A DNA stretch of 64,000 nucleotides from contig SUXW01000007.1 of the NCBI GenBank assembly GCA_015060765.1, positions 1 to 64,000 of the forward strand, read 5' to 3'. Positions 46,120-55,111 of the stretch are shown here, piece by piece. Position 1 is the stretch's first letter; the number at the start of each line of letters is the position of its first letter. Below the pieces are notes generated by a model. The model did not search any database and was not told where the DNA came from. It worked only from the letters and a program-made list of their open reading frames with translations. The DNA comes from Bacteroides sp. (lineage in GTDB: Bacteria; Bacteroidota; Bacteroidia; Bacteroidales; Bacteroidaceae). The position numbers and the translations under genes are program-made.

Positions 46120-47487
46120 ATGAATCACATTGAACGATTTTACGCAACGATAGAGCGTCGTCCTGTAGATCATCCCGCTTCATGGCTCGGAATACCCGAT
46201 GCTGGAGCACTGCCCAAATTGTACGAATACTTTGGAGTGGACAATATGAAGGACCTCAAAGCATGTCTCGGCGATGACATTTACCCTGTAGAAATGCCCT
46301 ACCATTCGCCCACAAGCAATGCCATCTATGCCGCTTTCGATTTTGCCAAAAAGAAGACAGACGGTTCCAACGAGCATCGCACCCTGACAGCCCCCGGTTT
46401 TTTCGAAGATTATACCGACCCTTCAGCAGTGGATCTATTCGATTGGCCCGACCCCGAGAAATACATCGATCCAGAGGAATGTCGACGAGTAGTGGAAGAT
46501 GTACCTTCGGGATATGCCGTATTGGGTGTGGTATGGTCGGCACATTTCCAGGATGCTTGCGCTGCCTTCGGTATGGAAGATGCATTAGTCAAGATGTTCA
46601 TCGCCCCCGAACTATTCAAGGCAGTGATAGACAAGATTACCGATTTTTATCTGCGTGCCAACGAGATATTCTATAAGGCTACACGAGGTAAGCTACATGC
46701 CGTTCTTATCGGTAACGACTTTGGCAGCCAGCAAGGACTGATGGTAGGTCCCGAACAACTTCGGGAATTTGTATTCGACGGCACACGCAAATTGGTACAA
46801 CAAGCCAAACGATATGGCTTGAAAGTGATACACCATTCCTGTGGAAGTATTCACGACATCATCCCCGACCTCATCGGATTGGGTGTTGATGCCATACACC
46901 CCATCCAGGCATTGGCCACCAAAATGGAACCCGACCGTCTGCAACAAGATTTCGGTGGGTGCGTTTCTTTCTGTGGTGGAGTGGACGCCCAACACCTGAT
47001 GGTAAACGGAACCCCAGATGAAGTGAAAGCCAAAGTGAACGAACTGAAAGCTCTCTTTCCTACCGGACTGATCATATCTCCCAGCCATGAAGCCATATTG
47101 GTGGATACCAAGCCCGAGAATGTAAAGGCATTGTTCGATACCGTAAACGGTGACCGCAACCGGAAGTGCCGCTACGGAAGTGTTATCGGTGTAGCCCCCG
47201 AAAAGTTAGAAGAATACAAGCGCTTGCATGCAGCCGTATGGCCTTCCGTACTGAAAACCATCTACGAATGCAATCTTCGCAATTACAGCATTTATTACAA
47301 AGACGGTTATCTGTTCAGTTATTATGAATACATAGGAACCGACTATGAAGCCGATATGGCCAAAATGGCCGCCGATCCAGAAACCCAACGTTGGTGGGAT
47401 GTATGCATGCCTTGTCAACGCCCTTTACCAACTCGCGCCGAAGGTGAATGGTGGGCAGATATGGAAGAGGTCTTCCATGTGGACTAA
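46120..47487 (+). CDS. Fusion of a UroD-like domain with an L-rhamnose mutarotase domain
   Basis: 455 residues, cytoplasmic. Residues 1 to about 345 form a uroporphyrinogen decarboxylase-superfamily barrel closest in style to corrinoid methyltransferases: HHSCGSIHDIIPDLIGLGVDAIHPIQ (about 245-270, His/Cys zinc ligands), CGGVDAQHLM and a SPSHEAILVDTKPENVKALFDTV ending. Residues about 350-455 are a complete RhaM/RhaU-type mutarotase: YGSVIGVAPEKLEEYKRLHAAVWPSVL with the catalytic His, NYSIYYKDGYLFSYYEY, and PETQRWWDVCMPCQ..MEEVFHVD. One continuous frame joins them. The mutarotase interconverts L-rhamnose anomers for the isomerase; the role of the first domain is unknown. Promoter and terminator make it a single-gene unit. 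Confidence 0.88.
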   Translation: MNHIERFYATIERRPVDHPASWLGIPDAGALPKLYEYFGVDNMKDLKACLGDDIYPVEMPYHSPTSNAIYAAFDFAKKKTDGSNEHRTLTAPGFFEDYTDPSAVDLFDWPDPEKYIDPEECRRVVEDVPSGYAVLGVVWSAHFQDACAAFGMEDALVKMFIAPELFKAVIDKITDFYLRANEIFYKATRGKLHAVLIGNDFGSQQGLMVGPEQLREFVFDGTRKLVQQAKRYGLKVIHHSCGSIHDIIPDLIGLGVDAIHPIQALATKMEPDRLQQDFGGCVSFCGGVDAQHLMVNGTPDEVKAKVNELKALFPTGLIISPSHEAILVDTKPENVKALFDTVNGDRNRKCRYGSVIGVAPEKLEEYKRLHAAVWPSVLKTIYECNLRNYSIYYKDGYLFSYYEYIGTDYEADMAKMAADPETQRWWDVCMPCQRPLPTRAEGEWWADMEEVFHVD

Positions 47488-47492
47488 TAAAA

Positions 47493-47526
47493 AAAAAAAT
47501 GAGGATGCTAGCATCCTCATTTTTTT
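47493..47526. terminator. Bidirectional terminator between the fusion gene and GH28
   Basis: Perfect palindrome, 17 bp each side without loop (a-run, tgaggatgct/agcatcctca, t-run), between convergent genes. Confidence 0.88.
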
Positions 47527-47531
47527 CTGTA

Positions 47532-48938
47532 TCATTTCATCAACCTACCGTTGATATACAAATTCTTCATGGTTATATCCTTCACATTCTCTATGCGATT
47601 GCCATTTTCCTTTACGTTGTTCCATCGGCAATCTTCTACAGAAATATTGGATACATACTTATCATCTTCCAAACCGATAGCTACAATACCGTAACGGCTC
47701 TTTTCACAAGTCACATTCTTCAAGTGTACGTTACGCACCGTCGGAGTAAATCCGCGATGACAGTTTTCACGGCTTTCGTATTGCAGATTGATACGAAGTA
47801 CAGCTTCGTTGCACTGGCCTACCTTGATATTGCGTACAAAAATATTCTCAATCAAACCACCACGGCAAGTATTAGTCTTAATACGAATCACACGATCGAG
47901 TTCGGGACTATCCATCACACAGTCTTCCACAAACAAATTACGATAGCCACCGGATATTTCACTGCCGATAACTACGCCTCCGTGTCCATTCTTCATTTCG
48001 CAACCGCGCACTATAATATTTTCACTGGGTGTAGACCATTTGCGTCCGTCTTCATTACGTCCGCTCTTGATAGCTATACAATCGTCACCCGTATCGAAAT
48101 GACAATTTTCAATCAGTACGTTTTTACACGATTCCGGGTCGCAACCGTCACCATTAGGGCCACGGTTGAAAATATGTACACCACGAACAATCAGACTTTC
48201 GCAGAACATGGGATGAATCACCCAGAACGGCGAGTTCAACAAAGTGACATCCTCAATCAACACCGTATTGCAATGATAGAAATTAATCAACTGCGGACGA
48301 AGAGCATCATCGGGAGTCATCACACGCTCGTGAATAGGACGTTTCAGTTCTGTCAAGCCCAACAGACGTTCACGACCACCCAACTTCTGTGCCTTCATGC
48401 CTTCCTTCCAACCATAATGAGGAGCTCCGCACATGTACCACCAATGCTCATTGGAACCCTGACCGTCGATAGTACCCTTACCGGTCAGAGCAATATTAGT
48501 TTCACCGTATGCATAAATCAACGGATGAGCATTATAGCAGTCTACACCTTCCCAACGGGTAATTACACCCGGGAAGTAAAGTTTCTGATCGGTCAAGAAC
48601 TTCAACGTAGCCTTATCCGACAGATGAAGATTCACGTTACTCTTCAGCGTAATAGGACCGGTATAGAACGTACCGTCAGGAATCAATACCGTACCGCCAC
48701 CCTCCTGATTACAAGTAATGATAGCCAAGTTGATGGCTTCATGACAAGCGAATGTCGGATCGTCGGCCTTTGCTCCAAAGTCCACGATATTATACACCCT
48801 ACCAGGAAAACTGGTGCGCTTGATTTGTTGCTCAATTTTCCTGCTTTCTTCGAACGCCTTGTCAAAATCTTGTGCAAACAACATTTGTGTAGTCCACACC
48901 AAGGCAAACATCAATACATACTTCATCGTTTTTTTCAT
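47532..48938 (-). CDS. GH28 polygalacturonase, exported
   Basis: 468 residues with a signal peptide ending LFAQ. Right-handed beta-helix enzyme with all four GH28 catalytic motifs: NGD within GPNGDGCDPES (262-264), DD in TGDDCIAIKSG (285-286), GHG (318-320) and RIKT (352-355). It hydrolyses alpha-1,4-galacturonosyl linkages, probably exo-acting on oligogalacturonides given the extended N-terminal domain. It is the last gene of the GH43-GH28-GH28 operon, 15 bp after the second GH28 gene. Confidence 0.93.
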   Translation of the reverse strand: MKKTMKYVLMFALVWTTQMLFAQDFDKAFEESRKIEQQIKRTSFPGRVYNIVDFGAKADDPTFACHEAINLAIITCNQEGGGTVLIPDGTFYTGPITLKSNVNLHLSDKATLKFLTDQKLYFPGVITRWEGVDCYNAHPLIYAYGETNIALTGKGTIDGQGSNEHWWYMCGAPHYGWKEGMKAQKLGGRERLLGLTELKRPIHERVMTPDDALRPQLINFYHCNTVLIEDVTLLNSPFWVIHPMFCESLIVRGVHIFNRGPNGDGCDPESCKNVLIENCHFDTGDDCIAIKSGRNEDGRKWSTPSENIIVRGCEMKNGHGGVVIGSEISGGYRNLFVEDCVMDSPELDRVIRIKTNTCRGGLIENIFVRNIKVGQCNEAVLRINLQYESRENCHRGFTPTVRNVHLKNVTCEKSRYGIVAIGLEDDKYVSNISVEDCRWNNVKENGNRIENVKDITMKNLYINGRLMK

Positions 48939-48953
48939 GGTCTTATCCTTTTA

Positions 48954-50333
48954 TTAATATATATCTACTACCACTTTCTCTGTATCTTCTTCCGGAGTTT
49001 CGGGAATTGCTTCGCCATTTACAGAAGAGTTCTTGAAACAAATATCTTCCGTATACAGCAAATGATAGGCATGTTTGGCATTTGCCACATGGAAATTGTC
49101 TATCCAGATGTTCCGCATTCTCTTGTCTTCGTTTCCTTCCATAAACACAGCATAGTTGTCGGCATCCTTCGCCTGCACATTGGATATCTGGAAATCTTCA
49201 TAGATAGTCTGATGATTACCACCCCGATAACCGAAGTAATTGGTTTCAAAACGCAAGATGGCTCCTTTCGCTCTCTCCACGGTAATGTTATTCACTACCA
49301 CATTGCGGATATAACCTCCACGGTCCTTGTTCGACTTGAAATAGATGGCATTCTTCACCGTACCGATTTCTACATTTTCCATATAGACATTCGATGCTCC
49401 CCCCGACATTTCACTTCCGATACACAATCCATTACATTCCGAGAAGAAAGAACAGTTGCGCACCACGATGTTTTCCGAAGGGCGACCCGTATCACGTCCG
49501 TCGGTATCGCGCCCCGCCTTAATGGCTACGGCATCATCACCCGTACGGAAGGTACAGTTTTCAATCAAGACATTCGAAGTCGATTCGGGATCGCATCCAT
49601 CATTGTTAGGGAAATGACTGTCGATAGTCACACCACGCACAATTACATTGTCACAGAACACCGGGTGAATAGTCCAGAAAGGCGAATCCTTCAAAGTTAC
49701 ATCTTCCACCAAGATACGTGAACAGCCATAGAATTGCACAAACGACGGACGAAGTATCGTCCCTTCGCCAAAGATACGTTCCTGTACCGGAGTAAGTTTA
49801 TCACCCATTTCACGCAAGCGGTCACGGTCGTTGGCTTCTTTCGGTCCCCAGGTAGCAAACTCCAATCCGGCTTGTGCGTCGATGGTTCCCTTACCTGTAA
49901 TGGCTATATTGGCTGCATGATAAGCATAAATCATGGGCGAATGTCCGTACATTTCCGTACCTTCCCAACGGGTGAGCACTACCGGCAGAAAGTCCTTCGA
50001 GCGTCCGCTGAATTTCAGGTAAGCCCCTTCCTCCAAATGAAGATTCACATTGCTTTTCAATTTCAACGGGCCGTTCAGTGGATACACCCCCGAAGCCACC
50101 TTCACCATACCTCCACCGTAGTACGAACAGGAGTCAATAGCCGTTTGCAACACTTGCAACATATTGACCGATTCATCAAGTTGTACCGGCCATACCTTGT
50201 CCGGGAAAGAGGTACGTGCTATGTTCGCTATAATTTGTTCCTGTGGAGTGAGTTGTTTTTCTTCCACTTGTTTCTGTGGGGCGCAACTTGCCATCAGCAA
50301 GGCTGCTACGGTCATTAATACTATTTTTTTCAT
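48954..50333 (-). CDS. GH28-family lipoprotein with altered active-site motif
   Basis: 459 residues with a lipoprotein signal (lipobox LLMASC, Cys17). The beta-helix core retains NND (243-245, in PNNDGCDPES) and DD (266-267, in TGDDAVAIKAG), but the usual GHG is CNG (300-302, in SECNGLCIGSE) and RIK is replaced by YFKSN (Lys333). The catalytic acids are therefore kept while the His motif is lost, suggesting a different pectic linkage, for example a rhamnogalacturonan- or substituted galacturonan-specific enzyme. ATG 50333 was chosen for the signal peptide; the longer frame overlaps GH43. It lies between GH43 (7-bp gap) and the other GH28. Confidence 0.88.
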   Translation of the reverse strand: MKKIVLMTVAALLMASCAPQKQVEEKQLTPQEQIIANIARTSFPDKVWPVQLDESVNMLQVLQTAIDSCSYYGGGMVKVASGVYPLNGPLKLKSNVNLHLEEGAYLKFSGRSKDFLPVVLTRWEGTEMYGHSPMIYAYHAANIAITGKGTIDAQAGLEFATWGPKEANDRDRLREMGDKLTPVQERIFGEGTILRPSFVQFYGCSRILVEDVTLKDSPFWTIHPVFCDNVIVRGVTIDSHFPNNDGCDPESTSNVLIENCTFRTGDDAVAIKAGRDTDGRDTGRPSENIVVRNCSFFSECNGLCIGSEMSGGASNVYMENVEIGTVKNAIYFKSNKDRGGYIRNVVVNNITVERAKGAILRFETNYFGYRGGNHQTIYEDFQISNVQAKDADNYAVFMEGNEDKRMRNIWIDNFHVANAKHAYHLLYTEDICFKNSSVNGEAIPETPEEDTEKVVVDIY

Positions 50334-50340
50334 CACTATA

Positions 50341-51903
50341 TTATTTACTAAAAGGTCCATCATGTACATACACAAAATCATCAAAGGAAACTCGTCCGGC
50401 TTCCTTATCTATGTTATAGCAATACAAACCGATGCGTACTCCTTTCCAATTACCGAACTGCATAGGGAACTTTTCACCCAATGCTGTAAATTCCTTGTTG
50501 TTGGAACTATAGAGCAACTGGTATTCATTATTCGTTGCATCCGCTTTCATACGCAAATAAGCAGTATTTCCTTTGGCAGGAATCTTCTGTACAATTTCAT
50601 TGTCTTTTTCCAGATACACATACCGGCGACCCATTTCTTGCATCACCCCTAATGTCCAGTTCTGTTTGCCCATACATGCCAATCCGCATCGCTGACCGTC
50701 CACCATGTCCTTGCTACTCCATGTCATCTTTACGGTTGCCATACCGGTATAGCCCATCGTCTTTTGTGTCAACGTATTGCGAGCCACCTTGAAATTATCG
50801 GCTTTCAGTGCATGGAAAGTAATCATTCCCTTACGCTCCGTCAGACTCCAAGCCTCATCCACCGGATTGTGATTAAACTGCCATTGCAAACCCAGCTCCT
50901 TTCCTTCGAACGTATCATCAGTAGCAGGTAGGCCAATCGCTACCTCTTTCTTTATAGCAGGTTTCCGCCAAGCCTCTACAGGTTCGCCAATACCGTTCAT
51001 ATCCATATCCACACCGATAACGGGCCAACCGTCTTTCCAATGCATGGGTTGCAAATGCACGACTCTACCCAACGGATTGTATTGCTGGAAATGATAGAAC
51101 CACCATTCTCCTTCGGGAGTATCCACCATCGCTCCTTGGTGCGGTCCGTTGATACGGGTCATCCCTTGTTCAAGCACCACCTTCTTCTCGTATGGCCCGT
51201 AGATATTCTTTGAACGAAGGATGGTTTGCCAGCCAATCTCCACTCCTCCTTCAGGGATGCTCATGTAATAATAACCATCACGTTTGTGAATTTTGGTACC
51301 TTCGGCCACCGGACCGGTATAAACGGTTCGTCCCTCATCGAGCAACTTAGTGCCATCCGGACTCATCCGATGAATAATGATGGGACCAGCCCCGTGAATG
51401 CTTCGACCTAAATAAGCTTTTCCGTCTTCATCCCAAAACGGACACGGGTCTTCCCACTTGGGAACCTTTGCCACATGAGTCAACGGTGCCCAAGGTCCTT
51501 CGGGATTCTCGGCATTTGTCATGAACAAACCTTCATGCGGAGTACAGAAGAACACCCAGAACTTACCGTCGTGATAACGGATGGCCGGAGCCCACGAACC
51601 ACCGGCATAGCGGGTATTGTTTTCCCACTCGGGGAAATCGAACTTATCGTACAATTGTGCCACCAATTGCCAGTTTACCATATCTTCCGATTTCAGTATT
51701 TGCATACCGAGGAAATGAAAATCGGATGCCACCATGTAATAGCAGTCGCCCACACGGATAACATCGGGATCGGAATAATCGGCATTTAAAATAGGATTCA
51801 CATACGTACCATTCCCTTGGTCACCCCAAGTTTTCAAAGGTTCTTGTGTATATCCCGGCAAAAAGAGTGCTGCCGAGACAAGGCTAAACAACAATCGTTT
51901 CAT
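50341..51903 (-). CDS. GH43 glycosidase (arabinofuranosidase/xylosidase type), exported
   Basis: 520 residues with a signal peptide ending PGYTQ. The five-bladed propeller (about 30-320) has the catalytic triad Asp45 (ADYSDPDVI), Asp152 (WEDPCPF) and Glu201 (VAEGTKIH). The C-terminal half (about 330-515) is a concanavalin-like beta-sandwich (LGLQWQFNHNPVDEAWSL, FTALGEKFPMQFGNWKGVRIGLYCYN), the architecture of GH43 subfamilies such as GH43_12 that trim pectic side chains. First gene of the pectinase operon. Confidence 0.9.
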   Translation of the reverse strand: MKRLLFSLVSAALFLPGYTQEPLKTWGDQGNGTYVNPILNADYSDPDVIRVGDCYYMVASDFHFLGMQILKSEDMVNWQLVAQLYDKFDFPEWENNTRYAGGSWAPAIRYHDGKFWVFFCTPHEGLFMTNAENPEGPWAPLTHVAKVPKWEDPCPFWDEDGKAYLGRSIHGAGPIIIHRMSPDGTKLLDEGRTVYTGPVAEGTKIHKRDGYYYMSIPEGGVEIGWQTILRSKNIYGPYEKKVVLEQGMTRINGPHQGAMVDTPEGEWWFYHFQQYNPLGRVVHLQPMHWKDGWPVIGVDMDMNGIGEPVEAWRKPAIKKEVAIGLPATDDTFEGKELGLQWQFNHNPVDEAWSLTERKGMITFHALKADNFKVARNTLTQKTMGYTGMATVKMTWSSKDMVDGQRCGLACMGKQNWTLGVMQEMGRRYVYLEKDNEIVQKIPAKGNTAYLRMKADATNNEYQLLYSSNNKEFTALGEKFPMQFGNWKGVRIGLYCYNIDKEAGRVSFDDFVYVHDGPFSK

Positions 51904-51938
51904 GCAGTAATGTTTTTCTTAGTATAGATGAATTTGTA

Positions 51939-51946
51939 CAAAGATA
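51939..51946 (-). promoter_or_regulatory. Probable -7 element of the GH43-GH28 operon
   Basis: Minus-strand TATCTTTG (51946-51939), 36 bp before the GH43 start; no clear -33 box, as in many regulated promoters. Confidence 0.5.
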
Positions 51947-52008
51947 GCAAAAAGTGGATATACCTGTGCTTTTTTCTTCATTCTTTTCCCATTTATCAAA
52001 ATATTTCT

Positions 52009-52016
52009 TACATTTG
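52009..52016 (+). promoter_or_regulatory. Probable -7 element of the alcohol dehydrogenase gene
   Basis: TACATTTG, 30 bp before the ATG at 52047, with a TTTT run 21 bp upstream. Confidence 0.5.
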
Positions 52017-52046
52017 CTTTCATTAAACCTTTAACATAATAAAGAC

Positions 52047-53222
52047 ATGAAAGCAAATCCTGTATTCAGTTTGAATATCCCGACCAAATTATTTTTCGGT
52101 TGTGGAGAAATTGAGAGATTATCTACAGAGAAATTACCCGGTAAGAAAGCATTGATTGTCATTTCTGCCGGCTCTTCTATGAAGAAATATGGTTACCTTA
52201 GTAAAGTACAAGCCCAGTTGAAGTTGAACAACGTAGACAACGTGGTATTCGACAAGGTGCTTCAGAACCCGATCAAGTCGCATGTCATGGAAGCGGCCGC
52301 CCTTTGTCGCGAAGAAGGATGCGATTTCGTCATCGGTTTGGGCGGTGGCAGTTCCATCGACTCGGCCAAGGCTATCGCCATCATGGCCTGCAACGACGGT
52401 GACCTTTGGGACTATGTATCGGGCGGCAGCGGTAAAGGACGTCCATACGACAAGGTACTTCCTATTGTTGCCATTCCTACAACAGCCGGAACCGGTACAG
52501 AAATGGACCCATGGAGTGTAATTACCAACGAGGAATTACAAGAAAAGATCGGTACGGGCTTGGCTCCTTATACTTTCCCGACCTTGTCTATCGTAGACCC
52601 GGAACTAATGCTCAGCATTCCTCCTATCTACACAGCCTACCAAGGTTTTGATGCTTTCTTCCATGCAGCCGAAGGTTTCATAGCTAACATTGCCAACCCT
52701 ATCAGCGACCTTTATGCTCTGGAAGCCATCCGCTTGCTTTACAAATATTTGCCTGTAGCCGTGAAAGATGGAAAGAACCTGAAGGCACGCGCCAAGGTAG
52801 CATGGGCAAGCACCCTTGCCGGTATGGTAGAAGCCACTTCCAGCTGTACATCGGAACATTCCATCGAACATGCTATGAGTGCCTACTATCCCAATTTGCA
52901 ACACGGTGCAGGCCTCATCGCCATTTCGGAAGCTTACTTTGAAACGTTCCGTAACGATTGCATGAAGCGTTACATGAAGATGGCCGAAGCGATGCTCGAA
53001 AAGAAGAGCAACCGCCCGTCGGACTTCATCGATGCACTGATTATCATGCAGAAGGAATGTGGTGTACGCGACATCAAATTAAGCGAATACGGCATGAAGG
53101 AAGAAGATCTTCCGAAGATTGCAGACCATGCACGCTATACCATGGGTGGCTTGTTCACCCTCGATCCACGCCCGATGACGGACGATGAATTGTTGACTAT
53201 CCTAGAAAAGTCATATAAATAA
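52047..53222 (+). CDS. Iron-containing alcohol dehydrogenase (possible lactaldehyde reductase)
   Basis: 391 residues of the group III Fe-ADH family. N-terminal PTKLFFGCGEIERL, the NAD(P)-binding GLGGGSSIDSAKAIA (about 98-112), and metal ligands in GFDAFFHAAEGFIAN (Asp/His, about 200-214) and the later EHSIEHAMSAYYPNLQHGAGLIA (His residues about 275-292) are present. It could reduce L-lactaldehyde to 1,2-propanediol, the step missing from the rha operon, or act as a butanol/methylglyoxal dehydrogenase; the sequence alone does not decide. It is divergent from the pectinase operon, which makes a sugar-related role plausible. Confidence 0.88.
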   Translation: MKANPVFSLNIPTKLFFGCGEIERLSTEKLPGKKALIVISAGSSMKKYGYLSKVQAQLKLNNVDNVVFDKVLQNPIKSHVMEAAALCREEGCDFVIGLGGGSSIDSAKAIAIMACNDGDLWDYVSGGSGKGRPYDKVLPIVAIPTTAGTGTEMDPWSVITNEELQEKIGTGLAPYTFPTLSIVDPELMLSIPPIYTAYQGFDAFFHAAEGFIANIANPISDLYALEAIRLLYKYLPVAVKDGKNLKARAKVAWASTLAGMVEATSSCTSEHSIEHAMSAYYPNLQHGAGLIAISEAYFETFRNDCMKRYMKMAEAMLEKKSNRPSDFIDALIIMQKECGVRDIKLSEYGMKEEDLPKIADHARYTMGGLFTLDPRPMTDDELLTILEKSYK

Positions 53223-53226
53223 CCAT

Positions 53227-53262
53227 AAAAGTAAAGGCGGTGAAATCACCGCCTTTACTTTT
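53227..53262. terminator. Bidirectional terminator, ADH / thioesterase
   Basis: Perfect 17-bp stem (53227-53243 with 53246-53262) with a 2-nt loop between convergent genes. Confidence 0.88.
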
Positions 53263-53705
53263 TATTTCTTCGCCAACTCTTCCAAACTCTTCTCTTCAAA
53301 GTCGCAGATGGCATGCTTGTATTCATCAGGAATCTGCATCGGCTCCTTTAGAATCAAATCATAAAGGACCATTACCGTACGGCATTCACACTTCACTTCG
53401 CGTGTTTCGGCCGAAACGGCACGTTGCAACAAGGTAAAGCTCTTGTTACCCAATTGTACCACCGAAGTTTCTATCTCCACCTTGTCCGAAAAGAAAACGG
53501 GCGTAAAGAAGTTGGCACTGATATTGGCTACCACAATAGCCATTTCTCCCCAATTGGCATTTCCCAACACATCGTTCACATAAGTGGTCTTTGCCAAATC
53601 ATACAAGGAAAAATAGACTGAATTATTCACATGACCGAACTGATCCACATCGCTAAAGCGAATCTGAGCGGGCATTACATGTTTGAATTTTGATACTGCT
53701 TCCAT
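53262..53705 (-). CDS. 4-hydroxybenzoyl-CoA-type acyl-CoA thioesterase
   Basis: 147 residues with a single hotdog domain. IRFSDVDQFGHVNNSVYFSLYD carries the DxxGHVNN active-site pattern of the YbgC/4HBT group (Asp about residue 19). Likely a cytoplasmic thioesterase for a short- or medium-chain acyl-CoA or an ACP ester. The start at 53705 gives the family N-terminus. Confidence 0.88.
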   Translation of the reverse strand: MEAVSKFKHVMPAQIRFSDVDQFGHVNNSVYFSLYDLAKTTYVNDVLGNANWGEMAIVVANISANFFTPVFFSDKVEIETSVVQLGNKSFTLLQRAVSAETREVKCECRTVMVLYDLILKEPMQIPDEYKHAICDFEEKSLEELAKK

Positions 53706-53776
53706 CTCGTTTTTGTAATTTTCGTGCAAAAGTAACACTTTCTCTAATAAAAAGAGTAAAAATGACAGACTTTTCT

Positions 53777-53784
53777 TACATTTG
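53777..53784 (+). promoter_or_regulatory. Probable -7 element of the metY unit
   Basis: TACATTTG, 34 bp before the metY ATG. Confidence 0.5.
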
Positions 53785-53818
53785 CAGAATAATTTGAATA
53801 GATTAAAAGATACAATAT

Positions 53819-55108
53819 ATGGAAAAGAAAAACTTCAGTCCGGCTACCCTCTGCGTACAGGGAGGATGGCAACCAAAGAAAGGAGAACCACGCGTACTGC
53901 CTATTTATCAAAGTACTACCTTCAAATACGATACCAGCGAACAAATGGCCCGTTTGTTCGACCTGGAAGACAGCGGTTATTTCTATACCCGCTTACAAAA
54001 TCCCACCAACGATGCCGTTGCGGCCAAGATTGCCGCCCTCGAAGGTGGTGTAGGTGCCATGCTTACCTCATCGGGACAAGCTGCCAACTTCTACGCTATC
54101 TTTAACATTTGTCAGGCAGGCGACCATTTTGTATGTTCATCAGCCATCTATGGCGGTACATTCAACTTGTTTGCCGTAACCATGAAGAAGTTGGGTATCG
54201 AATGTACCTTCATCAATGTGGATGCATCGGAAGAAGAAATTGACAAGGCGTTCCAACCGAACACCAAAGCTTTATTCGGTGAAACCATTTCGAACCCCAG
54301 CATCGATGTACTCGACATCGAAAAGTTTGCCCGCATCGCTCACAAGCATGGAGTGCCTTTGATTATTGATAATACATTCGCTACACCCATCAATTGCCGT
54401 CCGTTCGAATGGGGAGCCGACATTGTAACTCACTCTACAACCAAATACATGGATGGACATGCTACAGCAGTAGGTGGTGTCATTGTAGATAGCGGTAACT
54501 TCGATTGGGATGCTCATGCCGAAAAGTTCCCGGGATTGACTACACCCGACGAATCGTATCATGGCCTGACTTACACCAAGGCATTCGGTAAGATGGCTTA
54601 CATGACCAAGGCTACCGCCCAATTGATGCGTGACCTCGGTTCCATCCAATCTCCACAAAATGCATTCCTGTTGAACCTCGGTTTGGAAACCTTGCATTTG
54701 CGTATGCCACGTCATTGCGAAAATGCCCAGAAGGTAGCCGAATGGTTAGAAACCAATCCACAAGTGGCATGGGTAAACTATTGCGGTTTGAAGAGTAGCA
54801 AGTATTACGAATTGGCACAGAAATACATGCCCAACGGTTCTTGTGGTGTCATAGCCTTCGGTTTGAAGGGCAGTCGCGAAGAAGCCATCAAGTTCATGGA
54901 CAGTTTGAAACTGGCTTGCATCGTAACCCACGTAGCCGATGCCCGTACTTGCGTACTTCACCCGGCCAGTCACACCCATCGTCAGCTTACCGACGAACAA
55001 TTGCGCGAAGCAGGCGTAGCACCCGACTTGATCCGCTTGTCGGTAGGTATTGAAGATGCAAACGACATCATCGCCGATTTGGATCAAGCCATGGCTTGTG
55101 TTAAATAA
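53819..55108 (+). CDS. metY: O-acetylhomoserine sulfhydrylase
   Basis: 429 residues of the Cys/Met metabolism PLP family. ETISNPSIDVLDIEKFARIAH, LIIDNTFATPINCRPFEWGADIVTHSTTKYMDGH (Lys of the Schiff base about residue 208) and SHTHRQLTDEQLREAGVAPDLIRLSVGIED at the end are family signatures; the length fits MetY rather than the shorter MetB/MetC. It makes homocysteine (or methionine from methanethiol) from O-acetylhomoserine. No SAM riboswitch is seen in its short leader. Confidence 0.93.
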   Translation: MEKKNFSPATLCVQGGWQPKKGEPRVLPIYQSTTFKYDTSEQMARLFDLEDSGYFYTRLQNPTNDAVAAKIAALEGGVGAMLTSSGQAANFYAIFNICQAGDHFVCSSAIYGGTFNLFAVTMKKLGIECTFINVDASEEEIDKAFQPNTKALFGETISNPSIDVLDIEKFARIAHKHGVPLIIDNTFATPINCRPFEWGADIVTHSTTKYMDGHATAVGGVIVDSGNFDWDAHAEKFPGLTTPDESYHGLTYTKAFGKMAYMTKATAQLMRDLGSIQSPQNAFLLNLGLETLHLRMPRHCENAQKVAEWLETNPQVAWVNYCGLKSSKYYELAQKYMPNGSCGVIAFGLKGSREEAIKFMDSLKLACIVTHVADARTCVLHPASHTHRQLTDEQLREAGVAPDLIRLSVGIEDANDIIADLDQAMACVK

Positions 55109-55111
55109 AGT

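Noticed and set aside
47448-49721. 757-codon open frame on the + strand opposite both GH28 genes
   Set aside because: Antisense shadow crossing the intergenic gap of two genes that carry GH28 signatures; no recognisable protein features.
53739-53818. SAM or other riboswitch ahead of metY
   Set aside because: The leader after the predicted transcript start is only about 30 nt, too short for a known riboswitch.
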